A stretch of DNA of 28,313 nucleotides, from NCBI GenBank assembly GCA_910577915.1, contig CAJTOM010000027.1, forward strand, positions 1-28,313, read 5' to 3'. Shown here in pieces: positions 1-6,301 of the stretch (position 1 is its first letter; every line of letters begins with the position of its first letter). A program made the position numbers and the translations under genes. Below the pieces are notes generated by a model. That model saw only the letters and a program-made list of their open reading frames with translations, did not search any database and was not told the DNA's origin. The stretch comes from an uncultured Oscillospiraceae bacterium (lineage in GTDB: Bacteria > Bacillota > Clostridia > Oscillospirales > Oscillospiraceae).

Positions 1-2
1 CC

Positions 3-3000
3 CCCGCCACCCGTCAGATGGTCGCCGAGATCCTCTTCCGCGCCATCTTCACCGAGACCCAGAAGTACAACTCCCTCTATATGTATGAGGGTACCGGCAC
101 CAACCTGGCTGCCAACCTGGGTCTGGAGGAGATCACCGGCGTCGTGACCGCCAATGAGATCGCCGACCTGGACGACACCACCCCCCTGGACGCCGGCAAG
201 ACCCGTCTGGAGGCTGACAACGGCAAGATCTACACCCTGAATGTCGCTTCCACCGCCACCGACATCGGCGAGACCCGTCACGCCTATGTCAAGGACGGCA
301 CCGAGGTCCTGACCACTCTGGCCGACACCGGCACCAACAAGATCAACGACAACCCCGGCCAGGGCACCACCCTCTCCAAGGTCATCAAGGACATGGGCGT
401 CCGCCTGACCGACGAGACCGAGTACTACATCAACTTCGGTGACAGCGAGCAGTACACCTGTGAGCGCCGCCTGGAGTACAACGTCACCTTCAAGAAGGGT
501 GTGGACGTTGGCAGCAAAACCGCTCAGGAGTGGTTCGAGGCTGAGTATGGCGTCAAGGTCGGCAATGTGATCGACAACGAGAACGACATGGACGAGGTGA
601 AGGATACCGCTACGGAGATCTCCTACACCCGCGTAATCCCCGCCGAGAAGAATATTACCGAGGATGATCTGGCGATCATGCGCGGCATCTTCTCCGTCGC
701 CGATGACGACGAGGCGGACGTCAGCCTGGGTATCACCGGCTATGTCTTCGCCGGCACCAATAGCAAGAACAATGTGGACCGCAACAAGGACCTGTCCGAG
801 GACCTGTCCTGGCGCACGTTCTACAATGACTACATCAACACCGCCGCTTACAACATCGACGGCAGCGACAACGGCGAGTGGTTCAAGGTCATCGACAACA
901 ACAGCGACGGCAAGGCGGACTACGTCCTGCTGACCCGCTTCGTGATGACCACCATCACCGACTACAACTCTCGCACTGGCTACTACACCACTGAGTGGAC
1001 TTCCGAGGCCGACGAGGATGCTTCCGACCGGAACACCAAGTTCCTGGACATCCACAAGGACGACATCGTCTCTGACGGCGAGCTGTCCATCGACGACGTA
1101 ATCCTGTACGCCAAGATCGACGGCAAGTATTACGTCGACGCCCCCGAGACCGTCAACACCTCCATCAAGAAGTTCATCTATAAGAACGACACCATCACCT
1201 GCGCTGATGATCAGGACCGCGTCTGGTCTGGCATCAACCGTGAGGCCGCCGCCTTCTTCGAGGAGATCACCGACACGGAGATGGAGACGGGCCGCAACTA
1301 CACCATGTTCCTGGATCACTTCGGCTACGTCCGTCTGGTCACCGACACGAGCAAGGGCTTCGTCCTGCTGCTTGACGGTTACTATGAGACCGACCGCCGC
1401 GATTCCACCATGAAGGCCACCGTGTATAACGATAATACCGGTGAGATTGAGGACGTGACCGTTGCCAAGGATGACGGCGAGTCTGCTTACTACTTCCAGA
1501 ACGAGAAGAACACCGTTAAGTTCGGTTACATCGACACCTGGGAGGATGACCACAACGGCAACCGCGGTACCTGGAAGCGTCTGAGCACCTTCGGTGAGTA
1601 TCGCTACGGCAACAATCCTGCTGCGGACTACTTCGGACACTACACCGACTACAAGTACGAGTATTCTACCGGCAATTTCACCGTTCAGGACAAGTTCCGT
1701 ACCAACGTGGCCATGTCCTCCGTTGAGGACGGCGAGTACTACCTGAGCGACATCAAGGACAACAACAGCCGCAAGACCGAGTACAACAGCTACGAGCTGA
1801 CGGATGTCTCCAAAGCCAAGGCCCGCAACCTGACTGGTATTGTGGACTGGAGCAGCGCCACTGCTATTGGCAATACCATCCGCATCAACACCACCAGCGC
1901 CACCCGTTACTACTGGGTGAGCAGCGACAAGGATGGGAAGACCGTCGTTGAGACCTGGGTTGGCTACAGCAACGCCCCCGAGGACTTCAGCGCGGTGAAC
2001 GGCTATGCCATCACCTCCACCGTGACCAGCGTCGACGAGCAGGCTGCGAACTATGAGATCGCCCAGGTCGTCGTCTTCGAGGGCGCGATCAGCGAGGACG
2101 TTCCCAAGGCCATGATCCCCTACGCCTACGCCGCCAACAAGCGCTACCAGGGCCTGGGCTGGGACGGCGAAGGATACTCCGACGAGTCCAAGGTTCAGAG
2201 CAATACCGCCAATGCCAGCAATCTGCTCAACAGCGCCTTTGATATGGACGGCAATAAGATCGAGGAGAATTTCGGCGACTACGGCATCTGGGCCGGTTAC
2301 GTTGTGACCAGCCGCGATACCAACCCCGACTACTATCAGTTCAGCCGTTCTGACAGTCTCATTGAGGCCCATGATGGTTATGCTGCCGGTGAGGATCCCG
2401 CTGCCGACTACACCTCTGGTGATCTCGACAAGGCCTACCGCGTGATCGACAAGAAGACCGGCAGCCTGGGCGGCTACACCACCGACACTGCTGACCTGAA
2501 GCTTGGTGAGAGAGTCATCTACTTCGTTGACGGCGACGCCAATGTCGAGCTGGTCATCAACGTGACCGAGAGCGAGACCACCGAGATTTACACCGAGCTG
2601 ATGAAGCTGTGGAACGCGATCGTCATTGATTACCAGAACTACCAGGTTGTCACCGTCAAGCAGATGTTTGCCGGTGAGGAGATCGGCAGAGTTGTTGCTG
2701 ACGTGAACAGCAAGGGCATTGCCAACTTCGATTTCTCGAACGACTTCAATCTGTCCGGCTACACCTGGGGTGGTACCGTGAGCGACATCAAGGGTGATGC
2801 TAAGTACACCAAGGAGATCGTCAACACCAACACCCTGCGTATCAGCGGCCTGAGCGGCGGCGAGGTCTTCACGATTGACTATGCCAAGGCAGTTGGCGCG
2901 CTGGAAGTCGGCAACAACGGCCCCATCGTGCTGAAAAACGAGCAGAGTCCGGACGGCAAGAAGGAAGTCTACACCAACTTCGCGCTCAGCAAGCCTGCCA

Positions 3001-4457
3001 GAGGTCTGGCTGTTGAGGTCCTGGAGCCCGGCGACAAGGCTATCGTCAGCTTCGACAAGCTGAGCGTCTGGGCCATGGGTACCATCACCGTCAACGGTGA
3101 GGCTGTCAATCCTGTGAAGGTCGACGGCGCTGAGGGTGTTCCCGCTGGTTACGAGAAGTTCCAGTTCGAGATCACCATGCCCAAGGATGATGAGCCTGCC
3201 CTCGTGATCGTCTTTGGGGCGACCGGCGTGCTGAAGGATGAGCCCATCACTCCCAACCCCGATGACGTTAAGCCCGACAGCCAGGGCAACGTCGAGCTCG
3301 AGCTTGACGCTGACCAGGTCAAGAACGCCATCAGCACTTCCGAGAACAACACCGTGATCATCGAGATTCCTCAGACTGAGGATGAGAAGGTCAAGTCCAC
3401 CACCGTCACTCTGACCCCCGATGTCGTAACTGCTGTGACCGAGGCCGAGGCTTCCCTCACCGTTCAGGCTCCCCAGGGCACCGTGACCCTGCCCGCCAGC
3501 GCCATCACTCGGGCTGTGAGTGAGACTGAGAACGCGAAGGTCGAGGTCGTCGTTGCGGAAGCTACCACTACTGCCGAGGTCGCCGAAGATGCTGTGGTCG
3601 TGGACGTGACCGTCAAGGTCAACGGCACTGACGCCGAGCTCTCTGGGCTCACGGACAAGATCACCATCACCCTGCCCTACACCGGCGCGGAAGAGACGGT
3701 TGACGTCTACTTCGTGAATGCCGAGAACACTCTTGAGGAGGTTGCAAAGGGTGTTGCCGTCAAGAACGGCACCGTCACCTTCAAGGTCGACCACCTGACT
3801 GTCTTCGCCGTCACCGAGGCTGTGCCTGCGGAGGATACGGAGCTCGCCGAGGCAAAGGCGTTCGCCAAGGCCTCTCTGGATGCCTATGTTGAGTGGGCCA
3901 AGAAGAATGTCGACCTGACGAGCGAGTGGTTCAACAACGAGGGCGAGCTCAAGGACGGCAGCAACACCAACGAGAATGATTGGACAAACGCCAATTATGA
4001 GGCGAAGAACACCACCACTTGGTGTGATGAGCTGACCAATCCCGCTCTGATCTGCCAGCTGAATCTTGAGGCCGGCATTGCGGAGATCGAGAAAATGATC
4101 GATGCTGCTGAGACCGTGGACGACGTGAAGAAGATCATCTGGGCCAACAACAAGGACGAGGATGGCAATCCTGCCAGTGGTTGGGATGACCTGGGCTGGA
4201 ACGGCAACGACACGAGCAGCGCACTCCAGCAGAAGTTCGGCTACACTGGCTCTCTGAAGGCCTACATCGATCAGCAGGTTCAGCTGATGCTGGTTGAGGC
4301 GGCGATTCTGGAGGAGCATCAGAACGTTGACTTCAGCGATGTGAAGCTCGACACTCTGCCCACCGAGAATGTTACCGACGAGAACCGTGCTACCCACTAC
4401 CTGGCCGCCGCGATCCGTGGGCTCTACGCCTGCGTCGAGGTCACTCCCGCTGAGTAA
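3..4457 (+). CDS. SLH-domain giant surface protein, paralogue A (5' end outside window)
   Basis: The open frame enters from the left edge, so the true start, signal peptide and most SLH repeats are missing; the first internal Met is at 18. The first residues (PATRQMVAEILFRAIFTETQ) match the end of the third SLH repeat in the complete paralogue at 17750, which places the break. About 1,480 residues are present. Most of the protein is a Thr/Asp/Tyr-rich, beta-strand-like ectodomain that aligns with the paralogue, for example DHFGYVRLVTD here and DHFGYIRMFTT there. Near residues 1080-1290 is a Val/Thr/Glu-rich Ig-like region ending in LTVFAV, typical of C-terminal parts of Clostridia surface proteins; the last ~170 residues look helical. 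By family, SLH repeats bind secondary cell-wall polymer, so the protein should be a cell-wall-anchored exoprotein. Ligand or function is unknown. It ends in TAA, followed by a strong hairpin. Confidence 0.85.
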   Translation, partial: PATRQMVAEILFRAIFTETQKYNSLYMYEGTGTNLAANLGLEEITGVVTANEIADLDDTTPLDAGKTRLEADNGKIYTLNVASTATDIGETRHAYVKDGTEVLTTLADTGTNKINDNPGQGTTLSKVIKDMGVRLTDETEYYINFGDSEQYTCERRLEYNVTFKKGVDVGSKTAQEWFEAEYGVKVGNVIDNENDMDEVKDTATEISYTRVIPAEKNITEDDLAIMRGIFSVADDDEADVSLGITGYVFAGTNSKNNVDRNKDLSEDLSWRTFYNDYINTAAYNIDGSDNGEWFKVIDNNSDGKADYVLLTRFVMTTITDYNSRTGYYTTEWTSEADEDASDRNTKFLDIHKDDIVSDGELSIDDVILYAKIDGKYYVDAPETVNTSIKKFIYKNDTITCADDQDRVWSGINREAAAFFEEITDTEMETGRNYTMFLDHFGYVRLVTDTSKGFVLLLDGYYETDRRDSTMKATVYNDNTGEIEDVTVAKDDGESAYYFQNEKNTVKFGYIDTWEDDHNGNRGTWKRLSTFGEYRYGNNPAADYFGHYTDYKYEYSTGNFTVQDKFRTNVAMSSVEDGEYYLSDIKDNNSRKTEYNSYELTDVSKAKARNLTGIVDWSSATAIGNTIRINTTSATRYYWVSSDKDGKTVVETWVGYSNAPEDFSAVNGYAITSTVTSVDEQAANYEIAQVVVFEGAISEDVPKAMIPYAYAANKRYQGLGWDGEGYSDESKVQSNTANASNLLNSAFDMDGNKIEENFGDYGIWAGYVVTSRDTNPDYYQFSRSDSLIEAHDGYAAGEDPAADYTSGDLDKAYRVIDKKTGSLGGYTTDTADLKLGERVIYFVDGDANVELVINVTESETTEIYTELMKLWNAIVIDYQNYQVVTVKQMFAGEEIGRVVADVNSKGIANFDFSNDFNLSGYTWGGTVSDIKGDAKYTKEIVNTNTLRISGLSGGEVFTIDYAKAVGALEVGNNGPIVLKNEQSPDGKKEVYTNFALSKPARGLAVEVLEPGDKAIVSFDKLSVWAMGTITVNGEAVNPVKVDGAEGVPAGYEKFQFEITMPKDDEPALVIVFGATGVLKDEPITPNPDDVKPDSQGNVELELDADQVKNAISTSENNTVIIEIPQTEDEKVKSTTVTLTPDVVTAVTEAEASLTVQAPQGTVTLPASAITRAVSETENAKVEVVVAEATTTAEVAEDAVVVDVTVKVNGTDAELSGLTDKITITLPYTGAEETVDVYFVNAENTLEEVAKGVAVKNGTVTFKVDHLTVFAVTEAVPAEDTELAEAKAFAKASLDAYVEWAKKNVDLTSEWFNNEGELKDGSNTNENDWTNANYEAKNTTTWCDELTNPALICQLNLEAGIAEIEKMIDAAETVDDVKKIIWANNKDEDGNPASGWDDLGWNGNDTSSALQQKFGYTGSLKAYIDQQVQLMLVEAAILEEHQNVDFSDVKLDTLPTENVTDENRATHYLAAAIRGLYACVEVTPAE

Positions 4458-4491
4458 GCAATCCCCTAGTGTTCCATAAAACGAACGCAAA

Positions 4492-4526
4492 AATCCCCCC
4501 AAGGGCCTCTGGCCCTTGGGGGGATT
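4492..4526 (+). terminator. Strong hairpin downstream of SLH gene A
   Basis: A 16-bp perfect stem (4492-4507 with 4511-4526) with a three-base loop TCT starts 34 bases after the stop codon. It is not followed by a T-run, so it may be a factor-dependent terminator or an mRNA 3'-end stabiliser. The same core (CCCCCCAAGGGCC, TCT loop, mirror arm) follows SLH gene B at 22867. Confidence 0.7.
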
Positions 4527-4550
4527 CCCCGCAATCCGCGTTTTTCGAAC

Positions 4551-4581
4551 CAAAACCCGGACTTGACAAACCAAGTCCGGG
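4551..4581 (-). terminator. Intrinsic terminator of the TA1 peptide mRNA
   Basis: On the minus strand CCCGGACTTG (4581-4572), a six-base loop and CAAGTCCGGG (4565-4556) form a perfect 10-bp stem, followed by TTTT (4555-4552). The -35 box of the opposing plus-strand promoter lies inside this hairpin. In TA2 one pair becomes G-U on the minus strand, which would be an A-C mismatch on plus, so the hairpin is selected on the minus RNA. Confidence 0.75.
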
Positions 4582-4591
4582 CGGGTATACT
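4563..4591 (+). promoter_or_regulatory. Consensus promoter for TA1 antisense RNA
   Basis: TTGACA (4563-4568), a 17-base spacer and TATACT (4586-4591) make a near-ideal vegetative promoter, with a predicted start near 4598. No plausible protein gene with a ribosome binding site follows on this strand, so the product is probably a non-coding RNA. The -35 box overlaps the terminator of the minus-strand peptide mRNA. Confidence 0.8.
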
Positions 4592-4688
4592 GGAGACAGA
4601 TTCGGGGCGCTGTTTTGCTAGGCAGTTCAGCTCCGTTTGGTTTGCGAGAAAAGGTTTCCCGTTGACCGCTCGGGTGATGGCCGGGCGG

Positions 4689-4784
4689 TCAACACGCTGT
4701 TGGAGCAAAAATAAGTATGCAAATGATCGCTGCAATCCACGTTATCACATGGATGCCGATCTGTATGATACGTCTTTTGTCCAT
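4689..4784 (-). CDS. 31-residue single-span membrane peptide, putative type I toxin (TA1)
   Basis: The peptide begins MDKRRIIQIGIHVITW, continues through a hydrophobic stretch containing AAIICILIF, and ends in PTAC. A charged N-terminus (DKRR) followed by about 22 mainly hydrophobic residues predicts one inner-membrane span, the usual shape of type I toxins (TxpA, BsrG, Fst classes); I do not recognise the exact family. AAGGAG sits 9 bases before the ATG and lies in a hairpin. A second copy at 23467-23562 keeps the length and first 16 residues. It differs only in the middle of the span (AVLACVL for AAIICIL), where most codons changed but hydrophobicity was kept, and it uses TAA instead of TGA. 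This supports real translation. The gene has its own promoter at 4872-4900. Toxicity is unproven; a small regulatory membrane peptide is the alternative. Confidence 0.72.
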   Translation of the reverse strand: MDKRRIIQIGIHVITWIAAIICILIFAPTAC

Positions 4785-4790
4785 ACAACA

Positions 4791-4813
4791 TCACTCCTTT
4801 CTTCAAGGAGTGA
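4791..4813 (-). promoter_or_regulatory. Ribosome-binding-site-sequestering hairpin, TA1
   Basis: On the minus RNA TCACTCCTT pairs with AAGGAGTGA (9 bp, loop GAAGA), burying the AAGGAG ribosome binding site of the 31-residue peptide. Occlusion of the binding site until processing is a known feature of type I toxin mRNAs. Confidence 0.7.
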
Positions 4814-4845
4814 GCCGAACCGCCTTTTCACAAAACAGCGCCCCT

Positions 4846-4871
4846 GTCCCCGGATGTCCGGGGACTTTTTT
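4846..4871 (+). terminator. Intrinsic terminator of TA1 antisense RNA
   Basis: GTCCCCGG and CCGGGGAC form an 8-bp stem with loop ATGT, followed by six T (4866-4871). The same hairpin forms at the extreme 5' end of the opposing peptide mRNA, where it could protect against decay. Confidence 0.8.
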
Positions 4872-4900
4872 ATTCTACAAGATTCGCCACATTCTGTCAA
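4872..4900 (-). promoter_or_regulatory. Consensus promoter for the TA1 peptide mRNA
   Basis: On the minus strand TTGACA (4900-4895), a 17-base spacer and TAGAAT (4877-4872) give a strong vegetative promoter, start near 4865. TTGACA-N17-TAGAAT is preserved exactly in the other two loci (23277-23305, 23652-23680). Confidence 0.8.
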
Positions 4901-4924
4901 TTACCCCCATTAAAGTTCTTTTTG

Positions 4925-4987
4925 ATACTTTTTCTTCCCTTCGGCAGCAGCGCCCGCTGCGCGGCCGCCGCACGCAAGAAAAAGTAT
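4925..4987. terminator. Bidirectional inverted repeat after the phage-like gene, copy A
   Basis: ATACTTTTTCTT (4925-4936) and AAGAAAAAGTAT (4976-4987) are perfect inverted repeats around a GC-rich core. The element sits just past the stop of the minus-strand phage-like gene and before the peptide promoter, so it probably terminates the former. In copy B (23705-23767) one base in each arm has changed in a compensating way (ATTC/GAAT). Confidence 0.6.
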
Positions 4988-4994
4988 GTCTGCC

Positions 4995-6119
4995 TCACAG
5001 CAGCGCCGCGCACCAATTGTAAAGAATCACATCTCCTCCGGAGGGAACGGCAGCCTTCAGCGTGATGGTGCTGCCGCCGGGGATGGGCTGGGTGAAGCGG
5101 AACTCCGCCTCCCGCACCTCCTGGCCTCTGCCGTCGGTGAATCTTCGGACCCGCAGGGGCTGCTGCTCCCGGCTGCCCCAGCTGGCGGTCAGTACGCCGC
5201 CCTTGTCGTAGGGATCGTACCGCGCCAGAACCAACCCGCCGTGGCCGCTCTCTCCGGCGTCAAATTTGTGGAAGAGGGTACCGGTGAAGCTGTCCGTGCT
5301 CAGATCGAAGTACTCCAGCGTCATCGGCAGACCCTTGCGGTAATAGAAGGTGCCGGAGAAAAGGGCGTTCAGGGGGATGATCTCCAGCCGGTACTTGTCC
5401 CCGCCGTGCATATAGGCGTAGGCGGGAATCTTGATGCTGCCGCCCCGGCTGCCCTGCTCGTAGCCGATCTCCCGGTCCATCTCCCGGACGCCCCTGGTCA
5501 GGTTGTCAAGCGTGACCCGGTACCGGCTCTCCTCCTTGTCGCCGCTGTCGAAGGCGCCGGAGAGGGAGAGCTGCCGGATGCAGACCGCCCCCGTGGGGGC
5601 GAAGGTAAGAACCGCCTTTTCGCAGGCGGACAGATTTCCCTTCACCATCACCAGATTGGAGAGAAACTCCAGACTGTCCTGCACAGCCTCGACGGTGCCC
5701 CCCGGCCCGCTGGAGGCGCACCACGCGCCGTCCTGGTGGATTTCGATCCCCGCGCTGTTGGAGGGAATCTCCTTTTTGTCCAGCTTCTGGAGGAAGAGAC
5801 CGTCCACCGCCGGGGGCGCCTCCTTCTCCAGCAGGTGGGCGCACTGGTTGTAGGCCAGCCGGAACAGGCCCCGCTGGAGGTCCTCCTGGGCCTTGGCCAG
5901 GTTTCTGCCGGACAGGCCGGCGGCCTCCTGGCGCGCCGCCTCGATCCGCTCGCCCAGCGCGGCGTCCTTGGCGTCCAGCCTGACGCTCTCCTGACGGGCG
6001 GACTCCCGGTTCTCGCTGAGACCGGTTTCGATGCCGGCCATGGCGGCGTTGAAGTCGTCCATCATAATCCGGTCCGCCTTCTCCCACTGGGGCAGATGAT
6101 AATTCTGCGTATAATCCAT
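4995..6119 (-). CDS. Phage-appendage-like protein, paralogue A
   Basis: The 374-residue protein opens with YTQNYHLPQWEKADRIMMDD, an N-terminal motif I associate with phage and phage-like structural or tail-appendage proteins of Firmicutes. A charged, Ala/Glu/Arg-rich stretch (about 35-100) is likely coiled coil, and the remainder is Gly-rich and beta-like, ending in a compact C-terminal sandwich-type region (SGGDVILYNWCAALL). There is no signal peptide. The start has a clear ribosome binding site (AAGGAG). The paralogue at 23788-24876 shares the first ~35 residues almost exactly and the overall plan, but the body is strongly diverged, as expected for receptor-binding or surface-exposed proteins. 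A virion or injection-particle role is inferred; no other phage gene is nearby. Confidence 0.6.
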   Translation of the reverse strand: MDYTQNYHLPQWEKADRIMMDDFNAAMAGIETGLSENRESARQESVRLDAKDAALGERIEAARQEAAGLSGRNLAKAQEDLQRGLFRLAYNQCAHLLEKEAPPAVDGLFLQKLDKKEIPSNSAGIEIHQDGAWCASSGPGGTVEAVQDSLEFLSNLVMVKGNLSACEKAVLTFAPTGAVCIRQLSLSGAFDSGDKEESRYRVTLDNLTRGVREMDREIGYEQGSRGGSIKIPAYAYMHGGDKYRLEIIPLNALFSGTFYYRKGLPMTLEYFDLSTDSFTGTLFHKFDAGESGHGGLVLARYDPYDKGGVLTASWGSREQQPLRVRRFTDGRGQEVREAEFRFTQPIPGGSTITLKAAVPSGGDVILYNWCAALL

Positions 6120-6158
6120 TCCGTATACTCCTTTTTATATTTGATATGTCCCGGAAAA

Positions 6159-6183
6159 CCGTTACACATAGAGTGTGTAACGG
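6159..6183 (-). promoter_or_regulatory. Conserved leader hairpin of phage-like gene A
   Basis: CCGTTACACA and TGTGTAACGG form a perfect 10-bp stem (loop five bases), followed on the minus strand by TTTT, 40 bases before the start codon. The same stem precedes paralogue B at 24916-24940, with only the loop changed. It could be an attenuator, an operator palindrome or a 5' stabiliser. Confidence 0.55.
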
Positions 6184-6221
6184 CAAAAAGTTGCACGGAA
6201 CCGGACAACGGCGGATTGCAC

Positions 6222-6257
6222 AAAAAGCAGCTCCCCCCTCCACATAGAGGGGGGAGC
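6222..6257 (-). terminator. Terminator of the ytvI-like gene
   Basis: An 11-bp perfect stem (6257-6247 with 6240-6230, loop six bases) is followed on the minus strand by TGC and then five T (6226-6222), 45 bases past the stop of the permease gene. Confidence 0.8.
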
Positions 6258-6301
6258 CGGCCTCTCACACGATTCCCCATGGGGCGCGCCATGCAGCCGG
6301 A

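Larger units (their letters stand above)
4604..4844 (-). promoter_or_regulatory. Long-range 5'-3' pairing in the TA1 peptide mRNA
   Basis: In the minus transcript the 5' arm GGGGCGCTGTTTTG (plus 4831-4844) is perfectly complementary to the 3' arm CAAAACAGCGCCCC (plus 4604-4617). A second 12-base helix pairs plus 4813-4824 with 4621-4632; on the minus RNA it is complete with two G-U pairs. Joining mRNA ends in this way is a known device in type I toxin mRNAs (hok is the best known) to hold the message translationally inactive. Function here is inferred. Confidence 0.65.
4598..4871 (+). ncRNA. Putative antitoxin antisense RNA, TA1
   Basis: The predicted transcript runs from the consensus promoter at 4563-4591 to a hairpin with a T-run at 4846-4871, about 270 nt, and is complementary to nearly the whole minus-strand peptide mRNA, including its ribosome binding site and start codon. 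It lacks a convincing reading frame. Full overlap with a tiny hydrophobic-peptide gene is the standard layout of cis-encoded type I antitoxins such as RatA or SR4. An independent structured RNA (6S-like or raiA-like) was considered, but the pattern of pairing-preserving changes favours the minus strand as the structured one. Ends are predicted, not mapped. Confidence 0.6.
4551..6200. repeat. Duplicated segment, copy A (peptide locus TA1 plus phage-like gene)
   Basis: This segment recurs, in the same order and orientation, at about 23331-24965. Non-coding parts are close to identical: the peptide locus, its promoters and terminators, the ATACTTTTTCTT inverted repeat and the leader of the phage-like gene. 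The coding body of the phage-like gene has diverged much more. Both copies lie directly downstream of an SLH gene, so the real duplicated unit probably included the SLH gene. Confidence 0.75.

Noticed and set aside
4704..4825. Overlapping frame beginning GTG AAA AGG CGG in the TA1 and TA3 leader (KRRFGSLLEERSD...)
   Set aside because: Present in both copies, but those stretches are nearly identical at DNA level so conservation proves nothing, and there is no ribosome binding site before the GTG.
4598..4871. 6S RNA, raiA-type or other free-standing structured RNA on the plus strand
   Set aside because: First suspected from the promoter, terminator and 14-bp closing stem. Wobble and covariation fit the minus strand better, and a conserved peptide frame with its own promoter lies on the minus strand, so an antisense role is the simpler reading.
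4563..5022. Plus-strand frames of 116 and 101 codons over the TA1 region
   Set aside because: They lie in the antisense RNA, have no ribosome binding site and are not kept in TA2.
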